From positions 62,001 to 126,000 of the forward strand of contig NZ_JAOWLC010000007.1 in NCBI RefSeq assembly GCF_025751535.1: a DNA stretch of 64,000 nt, in the 5' to 3' direction. The translations under genes and the position numbers were made by a program. Positions within the stretch are counted from its first letter, which is position 1, and each line of letters opens with the position of its first letter. This DNA comes from Lentibacter sp. XHP0401 (lineage in GTDB: Bacteria; Pseudomonadota; Alphaproteobacteria; Rhodobacterales; Rhodobacteraceae). Shown here in pieces: positions 18,006 to 24,968 of this stretch. Under the pieces are notes generated by a model. It made no database searches, had not been told where the DNA came from, and saw only the letters and a program-made list of their open reading frames with translations.

Positions 18006-18605
18006 ATGTCCTGGACAGACGACCGCGTAGAAGTATTGAAAAAGATGTGGGGCGAAGGCCAGTCAGCCAGCCAGATCGCCAAAGAGCTTGGCGGCGTCAC
18101 CCGCAACGCGGTGATCGGCAAGGTTCATCGCCTCGGCCTGTCCAACCGCACCACAACCGGCGCGGCCAAAACCGATGCAAAACCAAGCACAGCCGCGCCG
18201 AAAAAGCCGTCAAAGCCCAAGGCCGCGCCCGCTGCGAAAAAGCCCAAAGTAGCCGAAACTGCGCCGGTCGAGGCCAGCAGCGAGCCCGAAGTCGAACCCA
18301 AGCCCATTCCCAAAAGCGCCGCGCGCCGCGCGATCATTCCTGCAGGGCAGCCGCTTCCACCGCAACCCTCCAACAACGAGATCAGCGCCGAAGCGCTCGC
18401 AAAAGTCAGCGAAGTCGAGAAGAAGGCCAAGCGCCTCACCCTCATGGAGCTCACCGAGCGCACCTGCAAATGGCCCGTGGGCGACCCTGCCACCGATGAT
18501 TTCTGGTTCTGCGGCCTGCCCACACAGTCAGGCAAACCCTATTGCGAAGCACATGTTGGCGTGGCCTTCCAGCCCATGTCTTCGCGCCGCGATCGCAAAC
18601 GCTGA
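18006..18605 (+). CDS. gcrA: GcrA family cell-cycle transcription regulator
   Basis: The 199-residue protein starts MSWTDDRVEVLKKMWGEG. It continues SASQIAKELGGVTRNAVIGKVHRLGL, the GcrA helix-turn-helix that reads GANTC-associated promoters. A low-complexity Ala/Lys/Pro linker (residues 50-130) follows. The C-terminal sigma-70-binding domain contains LMELTERTCKWPVGDP, DFWFCGLP and PYCEAHVGVAF. GcrA acts as a sigma-70 cofactor at CcrM-methylated promoters in alphaproteobacteria. The gene is monocistronic and followed by a strong terminator. Confidence 0.97.
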   Translation: MSWTDDRVEVLKKMWGEGQSASQIAKELGGVTRNAVIGKVHRLGLSNRTTTGAAKTDAKPSTAAPKKPSKPKAAPAAKKPKVAETAPVEASSEPEVEPKPIPKSAARRAIIPAGQPLPPQPSNNEISAEALAKVSEVEKKAKRLTLMELTERTCKWPVGDPATDDFWFCGLPTQSGKPYCEAHVGVAFQPMSSRRDRKR

Positions 18606-18634
18606 TCCGCTCATTGTTCTTTCTGTAAGCATCC

Positions 18635-18666
18635 AAAGCCCGCGCCCTTAACCTGCGCGGGCTTTT
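18635..18666 (+). terminator. Rho-independent terminator of gcrA
   Basis: AAAGCCCGCGC (18635-18645) pairs perfectly with GCGCGGGCTTT (18655-18665) over a nine-base loop and runs into TTTT. It starts 30 bases after the gcrA stop. Confidence 0.85.
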
Positions 18667-18718
18667 GCATTTCCGCACGCCCCCCGCCACAGGCACAAAA
18701 GCTTCAAAGGAGAGCCTC

Positions 18719-19435
18719 ATGAACCTCGGATTTATCGGCACAGGAACCATTGCAACAGCCGTGGTCCACGCCCTCGCCCCTTTGGGCCACAAAATCGCAG
18801 TGTCAGAACGTTCCGCCAGTAACGCCACAGCCCTCAATGCAGCCTATTCAAACGTCTCTGTGGCCGATAACGCAGGTGTCACAGCCGTCGCCGATGTGCT
18901 CTTCCTCGGCCTCATGCCCGATACCGCACGCGAAGCGCTCCCCGCACTCCCATTCCGCAAAGGTCAGCGCATCATTTCTTTCATCGCCGACCTGCCGCTT
19001 ACCGACGTTCAGGCGCTCGTCGCGCCCGCTCAAGCGGTCAGCCTCGTGCTCCCCTTCCCCGCCATAGAGCATACCCGCTCGCCGCTCGTAGCCTTCCCGC
19101 ACTCTGATCTCGTCACCGAAATCTTCGCCGCGCATGATGTCTTTGCGATGGAAAGCGAGGCCGAGTTCAATGCCATACTCGCCGCCCAAGCTGTGCTCTC
19201 TCCCGTGGTGCAAATGTTGCTCACAGCGTCCGATTGGGCCGCAACCCAAGGCGCTGATGCCACCAAAACTCAAGATTTTCTACGCAGCCTCATCGCGTCC
19301 AATCTCTCGGCAAGCCAGCTCACGCCCTTGTTGCAATCTCTCGGCACGACAGGCGGCTACAATGCCCGCCTGCACAGCCATATGAGCGAGGCAGGCAGCT
19401 TCACCGCCCTCAGTCGCGGGCTTTCCGCGCTCTGA
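18719..19435 (+). CDS. Pyrroline-5-carboxylate reductase family protein (ProC-like)
   Basis: The protein has 238 residues from ATG 18719, which follows AAGGAGAG. It begins LGFIGTGTIATAVVHAL, an NAD(P)-binding GxGxxA/G motif, and contains MPDTAREALPAL and VSLVLPFPAIEHTRSPLVAF. The latter parallels the ProC segment that normally reads R.MPN.P. It is shorter than classical ProC (about 270 residues), and the C-terminal dimerisation domain departs from the proline enzyme (TTGGYNARLHSHMSEAG). It may reduce another imine or be a moonlighting paralogue. Its last 26 bases overlap the convergent sugar transferase gene. Confidence 0.75.
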   Translation: MNLGFIGTGTIATAVVHALAPLGHKIAVSERSASNATALNAAYSNVSVADNAGVTAVADVLFLGLMPDTAREALPALPFRKGQRIISFIADLPLTDVQALVAPAQAVSLVLPFPAIEHTRSPLVAFPHSDLVTEIFAAHDVFAMESEAEFNAILAAQAVLSPVVQMLLTASDWAATQGADATKTQDFLRSLIASNLSASQLTPLLQSLGTTGGYNARLHSHMSEAGSFTALSRGLSAL

Positions 19436-20039
19436 GTGGAACGCGCCTGAACACAGTCGCAACCATCAGCTGCAAATCGTAACACAAACTCCGCTCCCGG
19501 GCATAAATCATGTCAATCCGCGCCTTCACGGGCACACAACGGCGCACATAAACGGCCTCTGTTTCCTCAGGCGTCCCGCATCCGGCCAAAAGAGCCTCCT
19601 CACGGCGGTGAAACGCCAGCGTTGCCAGCCCCGTCACCCCGGGCCGCGCCTTCAGCACCTCGCCGTAAAGCGCCGGAAACATCTCGACATAGCGCCGCAG
19701 CGGCGGGCGCGGGCCGACAAAGCTGATATCCCCGCGCAATATGTTCCAGAGTTGGGGCAATTCATCCAGCCGCGTGCGCCGCAAAAACCGCCCTATACCC
19801 GTAATCCGCCCCGCCTTGTCCCCCCCCGAAACGCCTTCGTTTGCCACAGCCGCGCTCATGGTGCGAAACTTCCAAAGCTGGAACGGCTCATTCACACCGC
19901 GCATCCGCTCGGCCACATAGAACACGCCGCCCCCGTCACCCAGCTTGATCAGCGCAGCAATCACCAGCGCCAGAGGCCACAAGAAAAACGCCAGCAGCAG
20001 CGCCAGAACAAGGTCCATCCCCCGCTTGCTCACGCTCAT
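19410..20039 (-). CDS. Polyprenyl-phosphate sugar-1-phosphate transferase (initiating sugar transferase)
   Basis: The 209-residue protein starts with one hydrophobic segment (residues 8-32, MDLVLALLLAFFLWPLALVIAALI). The bacterial sugar-transferase core follows: FQLWKFRTM, RTRLDELPQLWNILRGDISFVGPRP and RPGVTGLA. These monotopic enzymes attach the first sugar phosphate to undecaprenyl phosphate for exopolysaccharide or glycan synthesis. The gene overlaps the upstream epimerase by four bases (ATGA), and a Wza-like exporter lies divergently beyond it. Which sugar is used is unknown. Confidence 0.92.
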   Translation of the reverse strand: MSVSKRGMDLVLALLLAFFLWPLALVIAALIKLGDGGGVFYVAERMRGVNEPFQLWKFRTMSAAVANEGVSGGDKAGRITGIGRFLRRTRLDELPQLWNILRGDISFVGPRPPLRRYVEMFPALYGEVLKARPGVTGLATLAFHRREEALLAGCGTPEETEAVYVRRCVPVKARIDMIYARERSLCYDLQLMVATVFRRVPLRARKARD

Positions 20040-20827
20040 GCCCAGCCCCCGAACCGCCGCCAGCTTTCAACAAGCGCCACAGCGCTGACTTCCGGCAGCG
20101 CCACGATCCCGCTCAAAGCACTCACGTCCAGTTCCACCTTCTGCACAGCCCCCGCCCGCTGCGGGATCCAGCGCACAGTCGTACCTGCAGCCTCGCAAAT
20201 CTCGTTCATGGCAGCCACACTCGGCTGCGCCACATTCAGCACAGCGGGCAAATCGGCCAAAGGCAGCGTCAACAATGCCTCCAGAACCCGTGCAAACTCG
20301 GGCACACCGATATAGCTTCGGAGCGGTCCCTGCCCGTCATCAAAACGGTCAATCTCGGGCACTCGCCCCTCCGCAAGGGTGCGGAAAATACTGTCGCACC
20401 CCGCCACATTGGCCAGCCGCAAAACACAGTTGCGTGGCCTATCCCCGAACAGCGCAATCCGCGCTTCCATATCTGCCTTCGCTTGCCCGTATGCCCCCAT
20501 TGGTTGCATCGGCGCAGTCTCATTCAAAACACCTTCACCCGCGCCATACACAGCCGCGCTCGACAGATGCAGAACACGCGCCGCTCCGGCCGCCTTTGCC
20601 AATACACGCGCCGCCTCGGCCAAAGCCACATTGCGCGCCAATGCGTCCGAATCGCCATGTGTCACCCCCCAAAGCGCAACAACGGCCGCCGCCTCGGGAA
20701 CAGGCCTGTCCAAATCCTCCCGTCCAAGCCAGATACACTCCAGCCCATCAGCCGGACACGCACTCCAAAACCGCTGTAAAGCACTGCCAAGCTTGCCATT
20801 TTTTCCAAGGATCAGCACAGTCTTCAA
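20036..20827 (-). CDS. NAD-dependent epimerase/dehydratase, extended SDR
   Basis: The 263-residue protein has MKTVLILGKNGKLGSAL as a glycine-rich nucleotide motif. LHLSSAAVYG carries the active-site serine, and YGQAK is the catalytic YxxxK (near residue 130). It is shorter than classical UDP-glucose epimerases, with a reduced C-terminal half. Translational coupling to the sugar transferase suggests it prepares or modifies the nucleotide sugar or lipid-linked sugar used by that enzyme. The substrate is inference. Confidence 0.85.
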   Translation of the reverse strand: MKTVLILGKNGKLGSALQRFWSACPADGLECIWLGREDLDRPVPEAAAVVALWGVTHGDSDALARNVALAEAARVLAKAAGAARVLHLSSAAVYGAGEGVLNETAPMQPMGAYGQAKADMEARIALFGDRPRNCVLRLANVAGCDSIFRTLAEGRVPEIDRFDDGQGPLRSYIGVPEFARVLEALLTLPLADLPAVLNVAQPSVAAMNEICEAAGTTVRWIPQRAGAVQKVELDVSALSGIVALPEVSAVALVESWRRFGGWA

Positions 20828-20920
20828 AAAATACCCTCCTTTGGTTATTAGGCCTTTCTAGCACTCCATATAGCGTGTAAACAGACCCGAGCACCTAAAT
20901 TTGTCTCTGGGGGGATACTC

Positions 20921-22030
20921 GTGCGCCTATTTATTCGCTGCTGCCTTGCGGCCATTCTTGCTTTGTCTCTCGCCGCTTGCTCGTTGCCACGCGGCGCTGC
21001 CCTGATGCAGGAAGTCGTGCATGAAAAAAAGACAGACACGCCCAGCTTTCAAGTGGTTGAAGTCACACGCGCCCAGCTTCCAAATCTGGCCCAATGGCCA
21101 GGCACCAGCAAAAGCACGCATTACCACTGGCCCACCAAGACAAGGGGCCCGAACAGCAACACAATCAACGCGGGCGACATCGTCGACCTTATCATCTGGG
21201 ACAACAACGAAAACTCGCTGCTCGCGGGTCCGGGCCAAAAGTCAACCGAGATGCGCGGCCTCACCGTTTCCCCCTCTGGTGCGATCTTTGTGCCCTACCT
21301 CGACGAAGTCGTTGTCAGCGGTATGACACCCAACGACGCCCGCCGTAATATCCAGACTCTCCTCACCGAAATTTCGCCTTCCGCACAGGTGCAGCTCATG
21401 CTCACCGCCGGAACGCAAAACTCTGTGGACCTTGTCACAGGCGTTCCCTCACCGGGCACCTACCCGCTGCCAAACCGCAATTATTCAATCCTCAGCCTGA
21501 TCTCGCAGGGTGGCGGCATCGACAGTTCACTACGGAACCCGCTTGTGCGCCTTATTCGCGGCTCCAAAATGTACAATATCCGCGCCGACAAGCTCTTCAC
21601 CGAGCAGTCGCATAATATCGTCATGCATGGCGGTGATAAGGTTATGGTCCGCGAGGACGACCGTTACTTCACCGCTCTCGGCGCAACGGGCACCGAAGAG
21701 ATCGTCTATTTCGATAAGGAAAACATCACCGCGATCGAAGCCTTGTCGATGCTCGGTGGTCTCTCGGATTCCCGCGCCAACCTCAAGGCTGTTCTGGTGC
21801 TGCGCGAGTATTCCGCCAAGCAGACCAGCACTAGCCCGGCTACTCCCGACCTGCCCTATGTTGTCTTCACCTTTGATCTGCGCAATGCCGATGGCCTCTT
21901 CGCCGCACGCAACTTCCAGATCCAGCCCGGTGACACAATCCTCGCCACAGAATCCGCCGTCAACGCCGTCCGCGCGCTCTTCGGCCTGATCGGTTCGGCC
22001 TTTGGTCTGGCCACATCTGTGAGCGACTAG
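20921..22030 (+). CDS. Wza-like polysaccharide export outer-membrane lipoprotein
   Basis: The 369-residue protein starts at GTG 20921 after GGGGGGAT. The signal ends in a lipobox, LAACSLPRG (Cys 20). The Poly_export domain covers roughly residues 80-165 (NAGDIVDLIIWDN, LTVSPSGAIFVPYLDEVVV). SLBB-like repeats follow (VDLVTGVPSPGTYPLPNRNYSI cut short here; also YFTALGATGTEEIVYF and EALSMLGGL), and the protein ends in a hydrophobic helix. Wza-type octamers form the outer-membrane channel for capsule or exopolysaccharide. No Wzc kinase or polymerase is in the window, so the system is split or minimal. Confidence 0.9.
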   Translation: MRLFIRCCLAAILALSLAACSLPRGAALMQEVVHEKKTDTPSFQVVEVTRAQLPNLAQWPGTSKSTHYHWPTKTRGPNSNTINAGDIVDLIIWDNNENSLLAGPGQKSTEMRGLTVSPSGAIFVPYLDEVVVSGMTPNDARRNIQTLLTEISPSAQVQLMLTAGTQNSVDLVTGVPSPGTYPLPNRNYSILSLISQGGGIDSSLRNPLVRLIRGSKMYNIRADKLFTEQSHNIVMHGGDKVMVREDDRYFTALGATGTEEIVYFDKENITAIEALSMLGGLSDSRANLKAVLVLREYSAKQTSTSPATPDLPYVVFTFDLRNADGLFAARNFQIQPGDTILATESAVNAVRALFGLIGSAFGLATSVSD

Positions 22031-22045
22031 GCAACACCTTTCCAA

Positions 22046-22085
22046 ATGTAAAACACCGCAGCGAACAAGCTGCGGTGTTTTACAT
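22046..22085. terminator. Strong terminator hairpin after the Wza-like gene
   Basis: A perfect 17-base stem, ATGTAAAACACCGCAGC (22046-22062) with its complement at 22069-22085, encloses a six-base loop GAACAA. A- and T-rich arms on both sides make it suitable for either strand, so it can also end the minus-strand glycine-zipper gene that stops at 22120. Confidence 0.85.
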
Positions 22086-22119
22086 TCATAATTATGTTCT
22101 CAGATCAAGCCGGACCCGA

Positions 22120-22383
22120 TCAAGACGGGCAAGCAGCAACATAGCGTTGGCCGTTAGGGTATTGGTAAACACAGTCGCCGGGCGTGTTGGCCCTGCCGAT
22201 CATGTTTCCGGCAACCGCACCGGCAACACCGCCGATGATAGCCCCTTTGGCCCTGTCATCAGAACTCGACACAGCCGTGCCGATCACAGCTCCGGTCAAA
22301 GCGCCTGCGGCTGTGCTCTGGTCGGTTGTTTCACAAGCCCCAAGAGCAGCAACAAGCGGTATGGTCAGAAATAGTTTGTACAT
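22120..22383 (-). CDS. Glycine-zipper lipoprotein
   Basis: The 87-residue protein starts at ATG 22383 behind AAGGGGA; a longer frame upstream lacks support. The signal MYKLFLTIPLVAALGAC has a lipobox cysteine at residue 17. GALTGAVIGTAV and GAIIGGVAGAVAGNMIG are glycine-zipper membrane-interacting repeats, and the tail is CVYQYPNGQRYVAACP. It resembles small outer-membrane lipoproteins of the YMGG/OsmB-like class. It is probably an envelope protein; the precise role is unknown. Confidence 0.8.
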   Translation of the reverse strand: MYKLFLTIPLVAALGACETTDQSTAAGALTGAVIGTAVSSSDDRAKGAIIGGVAGAVAGNMIGRANTPGDCVYQYPNGQRYVAACPS

Positions 22384-22422
22384 TTTCGAATCCCCTTCTG
22401 GTGGTGGATAATCGTGAATACA

Positions 22423-22468
22423 GGCTGGCACATTATCGTCCGAGGGTAATAGCTGATAAGTGCCAGCC
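22423..22468. repeat. Long imperfect hairpin between two minus-strand envelope genes
   Basis: GGCTGGCAC (22423-22431) pairs with GTGCCAGCC (22460-22468), and after one bulged A the stem continues as TTATC (22433-22437) with GATAA (22455-22459). The 14-base stem lies between the end of the gene at 22505 and the start at 22383. It has no T-run; it may block read-through or act as a leader structure for the glycine-zipper gene. Confidence 0.5.
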
Positions 22469-22504
22469 ACTCCAAATGAGCGCCGTTTGGCCCATCCGCA
22501 GTCG

Positions 22505-23023
22505 TTACATGTTGTTCAGGTTTTCAACGACTTGGTCGGCAAAAGCGTTGATCAGGGCGTTGTAGAAATCGCCCTCACTCGGCGGAATACGGACAACACC
22601 TTCTCGTGCGGGCGCTTCTTCACTGAACGCCTCAAGCTTGACAGGATAGCTCGTTAGAAGCTCGCCTGTCTCACCCGTGCTTTCACTCGCTCCACCCGGC
22701 TTCATACCATAGACCTGCACAACACCTTCCATCTGGTTGAATTCGCCGTTGTTCGGCAAAACATAAAGGCCGTCCAGCTTCACTTCATCCAAAGACACGT
22801 CGACCCGGTAGGCATCGTCGTCTTCACTCGCTTCCACCCTGCTGGCAATAGCGGCCCGTAGGTCTTCGTTGATATCCGGCCAGTAGGTCAGCGCATCCGA
22901 TTCCGCGATGGCGGCCAGATTGGCCTTCACTTCAACGTCCGAAACTTTGGGCATTTCAGCAAAACCCATGGTCGCGACAGCCGACAAGGCAAAAGCGCAA
23001 ACGGTTGATTTAAGGATATTCAT
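22505..23023 (-). CDS. Exported acidic protein of unknown function
   Basis: The 172-residue protein has a typical Sec signal peptide, MNILKSTVCAFALSAVATMG, followed by FA|EMP. The mature protein is acidic and contains DALTYWPDINEDLRAAIASR, and a domain VSLDEVKLDGLYVLPNNGEF with LNQMEGVVQVYG-like strands. I do not recognise a named family. The architecture suggests a soluble periplasmic protein. The start has CGAGGAGAACGAG upstream, a good ribosome site. A perfect 12-base inverted repeat flanks the presumed promoter. Confidence 0.7.
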   Translation of the reverse strand: MNILKSTVCAFALSAVATMGFAEMPKVSDVEVKANLAAIAESDALTYWPDINEDLRAAIASRVEASEDDDAYRVDVSLDEVKLDGLYVLPNNGEFNQMEGVVQVYGMKPGGASESTGETGELLTSYPVKLEAFSEEAPAREGVVRIPPSEGDFYNALINAFADQVVENLNNM

Positions 23024-23035
23024 CTCGTTCTCCTC

Positions 23036-23106
23036 GTTTCTATTCTGCCGAATCCCTGAGGCAGCAAAGCGCTCATGAATGAATGCAGCAGTTACAGAAT
23101 AGAAAC
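23036..23106. repeat. 12-base perfect inverted repeat upstream of the gene ending at 22505
   Basis: GTTTCTATTCTG (23036-23047) is exactly complementary to CAGAATAGAAAC (23095-23106), with 47 bases between. It begins 13 bases upstream of the start codon at 23023. It could be a long-loop 5' leader hairpin that includes the ribosome-site border, or paired operator halves. The remaining 135 bases up to trhO show nothing else recognisable. Confidence 0.45.
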
Positions 23107-23241
23107 TCAGCCGCCGAGAATTGGTTCCGATGATTTGAATTGAAGCTCCGTCGCACGGGGAAAACCTGCCAATCAGGAGCAGCCGCTACCCGGCCCGCGT
23201 TCCGTTCGGCACTGCCGCTTCAGACATCGCCAAAACAGGCG

Positions 23242-24168
23242 TCATCCCGCAGGTTCGATCGGCACATCAACCTTGATGTGCTGCACGCCACGTTCCGCTG
23301 CCAGCCGTATCTGCTTCTGACGCTCGCGAAAGCGGCCCTTATCCTCCTCCGTCGTCTCGCCAATGCACTGGTGGCAAGACACCCCCTGCTCCCACTCGGG
23401 GCGCAGTTTGTCTTCAGGCAAAACAGGGCGGCGGCAGGCATGGCAAAGCTCGTGTGGCCCCTCGCGCAAGCCATGGCCGACAGAGACGCGCCCGTCAAAA
23501 ACAAAGCACTCCCCGTTCCACGTGCTCTCTGCCTCAGGCACCTTCTCAAGATACTTCAGAATGCCGCCCTTCAGGTGATACACATCCTCGATCCCCTGCC
23601 CGAGCAGATAGTTCGTTGATTTCTCACAGCGGATACCGCCCGTGCAAAACATCGCAATCCGCTTGTTGTGAAAGCGCTCTTTGTTTGCTTCCCACCAGGC
23701 AGGAAACTCGCGGAAGCTTGCTGTCTCAGGGTCAACCGCGCCCTCAAACGTGCCAATCGCAACCTCATAGTCGTTGCGCGTGTCAATCACGGCCACATCC
23801 TCGGCCAAAATCAAATCGTTCCAGTCCTCGGGCTCCACATAGTTGCCCACATGTGCGCGCGGGTCCACATCGGGCTGCCCCATGGTGACAATCTCTTTCT
23901 TGAGCTTCACCTTCATCCGCGCAAACGGCTGGTGCGCCGCCGTGCTTTCTTTCCACTCCAGCGTGGCACATCCGGGCAGTGCACGGATATAGGCCAGCAC
24001 CGTGTCAAGCCCCGCGCGGTGGCCCGCAATCGTCCCGTTAATCCCCTCTCGCGCAATCAGAAGCGAGCCCGAAATACCGTTCTTGCGGCAAACGTCTTGC
24101 AGCGGCCCCTGCATCGCGGCGGGGTCTTCAAACGGAGTAAAATGATAGAGTGCAGCAAGTATAAACAT
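23242..24168 (-). CDS. trhO: tRNA uridine-34 5-hydroxylase TrhO (rhodanese family, YceA)
   Basis: The 308-residue protein starts with an acylphosphatase-like N-terminal domain ([18 protein letters not shown]). A rhodanese domain with [19 protein letters not shown] and the catalytic loop [11 protein letters not shown] follows, and then a cysteine-rich tail (CHACRRPVL...VSCHQC). TrhO hydroxylates U34 of certain tRNAs using oxygen on the way to 5-methoxy or carboxymethoxy uridine. The family length is about 310-350. It is divergent from pncA. Confidence 0.92.
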   Translation of the reverse strand: MFILAALYHFTPFEDPAAMQGPLQDVCRKNGISGSLLIAREGINGTIAGHRAGLDTVLAYIRALPGCATLEWKESTAAHQPFARMKVKLKKEIVTMGQPDVDPRAHVGNYVEPEDWNDLILAEDVAVIDTRNDYEVAIGTFEGAVDPETASFREFPAWWEANKERFHNKRIAMFCTGGIRCEKSTNYLLGQGIEDVYHLKGGILKYLEKVPEAESTWNGECFVFDGRVSVGHGLREGPHELCHACRRPVLPEDKLRPEWEQGVSCHQCIGETTEEDKGRFRERQKQIRLAAERGVQHIKVDVPIEPAG

Positions 24169-24278
24169 GGTCTCGGCCTAGTTGGGAATCGCGGTTTCGA
24201 AAAAGCTTTTACACTTGAGTTCGCCCCGACGCACCCCTACCCATTGTCGCAGAGCATTTTTTGCAAAGGAGTCGCCCC

Positions 24279-24878
24279 ATGGCCGATACAGCCCTCCTCG
24301 TCATTGATATGCAGAACGATTTCTGCCCGAACGGCGCACTCGCCGTTCAGGGTGGCGATGAAATCATCGAAGGCATCAACGCACTGATGGATGAACACAA
24401 CTGCATCGTTCTCACGCAAGACTGGCACACGGCAGGCCACTCCTCTTTCGCATCTTCTCACGCAGGCAAATCACCCTATGAGCTCGTCGAAATGCCCTAC
24501 GGCCCGCAGGTTCTCTGGCCCGATCACTGCGTCATGGGGTCCAAAGGAGCCGCCTTTCACCCTGATCTTCGCACAGACGCGGCTCAAATGATCGTGCGCA
24601 AAGGCTTCCGCACAGAGATAGATAGCTATTCGGCCTTCTTTGAAAACGATCAGACAACAGCCACAGGCTTGCACGGATACCTGCAAGAGCGCGGCGTTAA
24701 AAACCTCGTGCTCACAGGCCTCGCAACAGACTTCTGCGTTGCTTATTCCGCTCTTGATGCCGCCCGCCTTGGCTACAAAGTCGAACTGCGCGAAAGCCTC
24801 TGCCGCGCGATTGATCTTGACGGCTCGCTCAAAGCCGCCAAAGCCGGAATGCTTGAGGCTGGCGTCACAATAGCCTGA
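24279..24878 (+). CDS. pncA: Nicotinamidase/pyrazinamidase
   Basis: The protein has 199 residues from ATG 24279, behind AAAGGAG. LLVIDMQNDFCPNGALAV supplies the catalytic aspartate, and DWHTAGHSSFAS the metal-binding Asp and His residues. RKGFRTEIDSYSAF supplies the lysine, and GLATDFCVAYSA the nucleophilic cysteine. It deaminates nicotinamide to nicotinate for NAD salvage. The partner enzyme PncB is encoded 2.4 kb downstream on the same strand, with a kinase gene between. Confidence 0.96.
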   Translation: MADTALLVIDMQNDFCPNGALAVQGGDEIIEGINALMDEHNCIVLTQDWHTAGHSSFASSHAGKSPYELVEMPYGPQVLWPDHCVMGSKGAAFHPDLRTDAAQMIVRKGFRTEIDSYSAFFENDQTTATGLHGYLQERGVKNLVLTGLATDFCVAYSALDAARLGYKVELRESLCRAIDLDGSLKAAKAGMLEAGVTIA

Positions 24879-24968
24879 ATACGCCTAAAATTCTGTGCAA
24901 ATAGGCGGCGCCGTTACCTGTTCTTTAAACGTAAAAGACTAGCTCTTGCCTCATACGGGTGAGCAAGG

